Source: Pseudoalteromonas sp. NBT06-2
GTDB taxonomy: Bacteria; Pseudomonadota; Gammaproteobacteria; Enterobacterales; Alteromonadaceae
Assembly (NCBI RefSeq): GCF_002276045.1
Contig: NZ_NQMR01000107.1
Span: 1 to 33,413 of the forward strand
Direction of reading: 5' to 3'
DNA length: 33,413 bases
Shown here: piece by piece, positions 33,295-33,413 of the stretch
Layout of the letters: each line of letters opens with the position of its first letter
Position numbering within the stretch: position 1 is the stretch's first letter
The notes under the pieces: model-generated
Told to the model about the DNA's origin: nothing
The model's database searches: none
Seen by the model: the letters and a program-made list of their open reading frames with translations, nothing else
Program-made: the position numbers and the translations under genes

Positions 33295-33413
33295 ACTTAT
33301 GTGGACTCCCCAATGTCAACAACAAAAATAGTAAGCCAAAGAAATAAATGCGAACTTATGTACGAGCTCTAATTGAGTAGCTAACTCAGGCTCTATGATA
33401 TTTACGCGAACTG

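Noticed and set aside
33316..33411. 31-codon open frame at the right window edge, minus strand
   Set aside because: No recognisable product, no match to the missing dinB part, and the upstream part is outside the window.
1..33413. Searched by eye for CRISPR arrays, tRNA or rRNA genes, phage genes, toxin-antitoxin pairs and defence systems
   Set aside because: None was seen. Gene content is mostly conserved housekeeping with one IS and small repeats.

Overview
The window is about 33.4 kb of AT-rich, gene-dense chromosome from a gammaproteobacterium, most likely a marine member of the Alteromonadales (Colwellia, Thalassotalea or Pseudoalteromonas-like). This rests on conserved gene neighbourhoods shared with E. 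coli (fldB | xerD-dsbC-recJ; trmN6 | srmB; yaaA | tal; thrL-thrABC), on low GC, and on several families of small inverted-repeat elements between genes. The genus is inference; I cannot run a search.

Layout. 1-700: the 3' end of a CAP-domain protein gene whose last codons lie inside a miniature inverted-repeat element. 700-1500: a one-domain voltage-gated cation channel. 1500-1845: a gene-free stretch with a possible decayed reading frame. 1845-5480: recJ, dsbC and xerD on the minus strand, with fldB divergent. 6087-8880: a solute-binding-like periplasmic protein and trmN6 (minus), then srmB (plus). 9036-10524: an alpha/beta hydrolase and yaaA (minus). 10760-13800: tal, pgi and a 54-residue DUF3545-like protein (plus). 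13861-14538: ung. 14680-19553: thrC, thrB and thrA behind a threonine/isoleucine-rich leader peptide and attenuator, all minus. 19633-21982: a stand-alone receiver protein and a divergent membrane histidine kinase. 22224-24172: rdgC and an HDOD protein. 24354-30936: an M49-type lipoprotein peptidase, a HIT protein, a DPP-IV-type S9 peptidase and an M17 aminopeptidase. 31074-33294: the 3' part of dinB cut by an IS3-family insertion sequence. The last 119 bases hold no gene I can name.

How the genes work together. Three small groups stand out. DNA maintenance: xerD, recJ, ung, rdgC and the broken dinB. Central carbon metabolism: tal and pgi, 34 bases apart. Threonine synthesis: thrABC with classical attenuation. 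Three peptidases close together (M49, S9, M17) suit a heterotroph feeding on peptides.

I see no phage, CRISPR array, toxin-antitoxin or defence island, no rRNA and no tRNA. The most notable observations are a perfect intrinsic-terminator sequence inside the start of pgi, a channel pore filter with three acidic positions, the element-encoded C-terminus of the CAP protein, two related small inverted-repeat families, and an IS/dinB junction without target duplication.
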